Source: Rhynchonema sp. JSB1_4
Taxonomy: Eukaryota > Nematoda > Chromadorea > Monhysterida > Xyalidae
DNA: 64,000 bases
Reading direction: 5' to 3'
NCBI GenBank assembly: GCA_030248065.1
Contig: JASAMV010005964.1
Span: 1 to 64,000, forward strand
Shown: piece after piece, positions 63,390 through 64,000 of the stretch
How positions within the stretch are numbered: position 1 is the first letter of the stretch
Layout of the letters: each line of letters starts with the position of its first letter
Position numbers and translations under genes: made by a program
The notes under the pieces: generated by a model
What the model was told of the DNA's origin: nothing
The model's input: the letters and a program-made list of their open reading frames with translations, nothing else
The model's database searches: none

Positions 63390-64000
63390 TCGAAAATCCC
63401 GAAAAAAAACCCCGAAACGGAAAACCCCGAAAAAACCCCGAAAATGAAAAAACCCGAAAATAAAACCCCGAAAACGAAAAACCCCGAAAAATAAAAAATG
63501 TCAGGGATGAAAAAAAATCTTGTTAGAGGTGGGTATTCATGTCGCTCGTGACCCACGAGTGAAACATCACCCCTACACTTGATAAACTGGCTTCGGATCA
63601 GACTTGAACCTAGACTTGGGCTTGTTCATAGGCCTAGGCTTAGGCTACCAGCCAGGAAGACATGTCCATATGAAGGAAACATCCACAAATGTACAGCTGC
63701 ACAGGGTTTCTTTCAGGGTTAGGCTTAGGCTTAGGCTGCCAGCCAGGAAGACCTGGCCACATGAAGGCAACATCCACGAAAGTTTAACGGAATAGGCCTT
63801 CATTCAGGGTTAGGCTTAGGCTGCCAGCCAGGAAGACATGAACAAAGGAGAATTACCTAACTTGTGCCCGAACTGTACCAGTGCCCATTTTTTGGTGCAC
63901 AAACGACATGAATACCCTTCTCTAACAAAAAGAATTGTTTTCCACACATTTTATATTTTTCGGGGTTTTTCGTTTTCGGGGTTTTATTTTCGGGGTTTTT
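63390..64000. repeat. Inverted CCCCGAAAA arrays flanking a TTAGGC-bearing minisatellite
   Basis: 63393-63497 consists of CCCCGAAAA-like units, and 63955 to the window edge is the inverse (TTTTCGGGG). Between them, 63630-63840 holds three copies of a roughly 90-base unit with TTAGGCTGCCAGCCAGGAAGAC-like sequence. One copy carries three perfect tandem TTAGGC units (63719-63736) and another carries two (63810-63821). This looks like one foldback-type element cut off by the window end. Confidence 0.65.

Overview
The window is nuclear DNA of a nematode. The evidence is two cuticle collagen genes carrying the nematode-only N-terminal cuticle collagen domain, orthologues of rapsyn (C. elegans rpy-1) and of the MAST kinase (C. 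elegans kin-4), intron-rich genes, AATAAA signals next to stop codons, and a short run of TTAGGC, the nematode telomere unit. Many 5' splice sites start GTT rather than GTA or GTG, and 3' splice sites are less T-rich than in C. elegans, so this is not a close Caenorhabditis relative. I cannot place the species. All gene models are my own splicing, checked by reading-frame phase at every junction; there is no transcript evidence.

Layout. 35-497 (+): last two exons of an acyltransferase-3 (NRF-6/OAC type) membrane protein. 835-2415 (+): a single-pass membrane protein with a lysine-rich tail, function unknown. 3002-10223 (+): a complete Rabin8/RAB3IP-type Rab guanine nucleotide exchange factor whose first two introns are swollen by transposons. 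10320-11975: a foldback element. 13634-14259 (+): a small multi-pass membrane protein. 15328-17360 and 19694-21511 (-): a tandem pair of related cuticle collagens. 21512-30474: about 9 kb with no gene I can support, containing one satellite-ended element. 30475-34271 (+): complete rapsyn, with TPRs, a RING-H2 finger and an unusually long tail. 36883-60012 (-): a complete MAST serine/threonine kinase in about 40 coding exons, with the pre-kinase domain, AGC kinase domain and PDZ domain all present. 60013-64000: transposon and satellite DNA.

The genes do not form one pathway. Rapsyn (synaptic receptor clustering), the MAST kinase (PDZ scaffold/kinase) and the Rab exchange factor (vesicle traffic) are ordinary conserved animal genes, and the collagens build cuticle. 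The most unusual material is the repeat fraction: two large foldback elements flanked by TTAA with AGGG...CCCT ends, one of them inserted into a MITE whose uninterrupted copy lies elsewhere in the window; a MITE nested in another MITE nested in a satellite-ended element; and a family whose conserved ends carry different satellites in its two copies. I see no operon-like defence, biosynthetic or other novel protein system.
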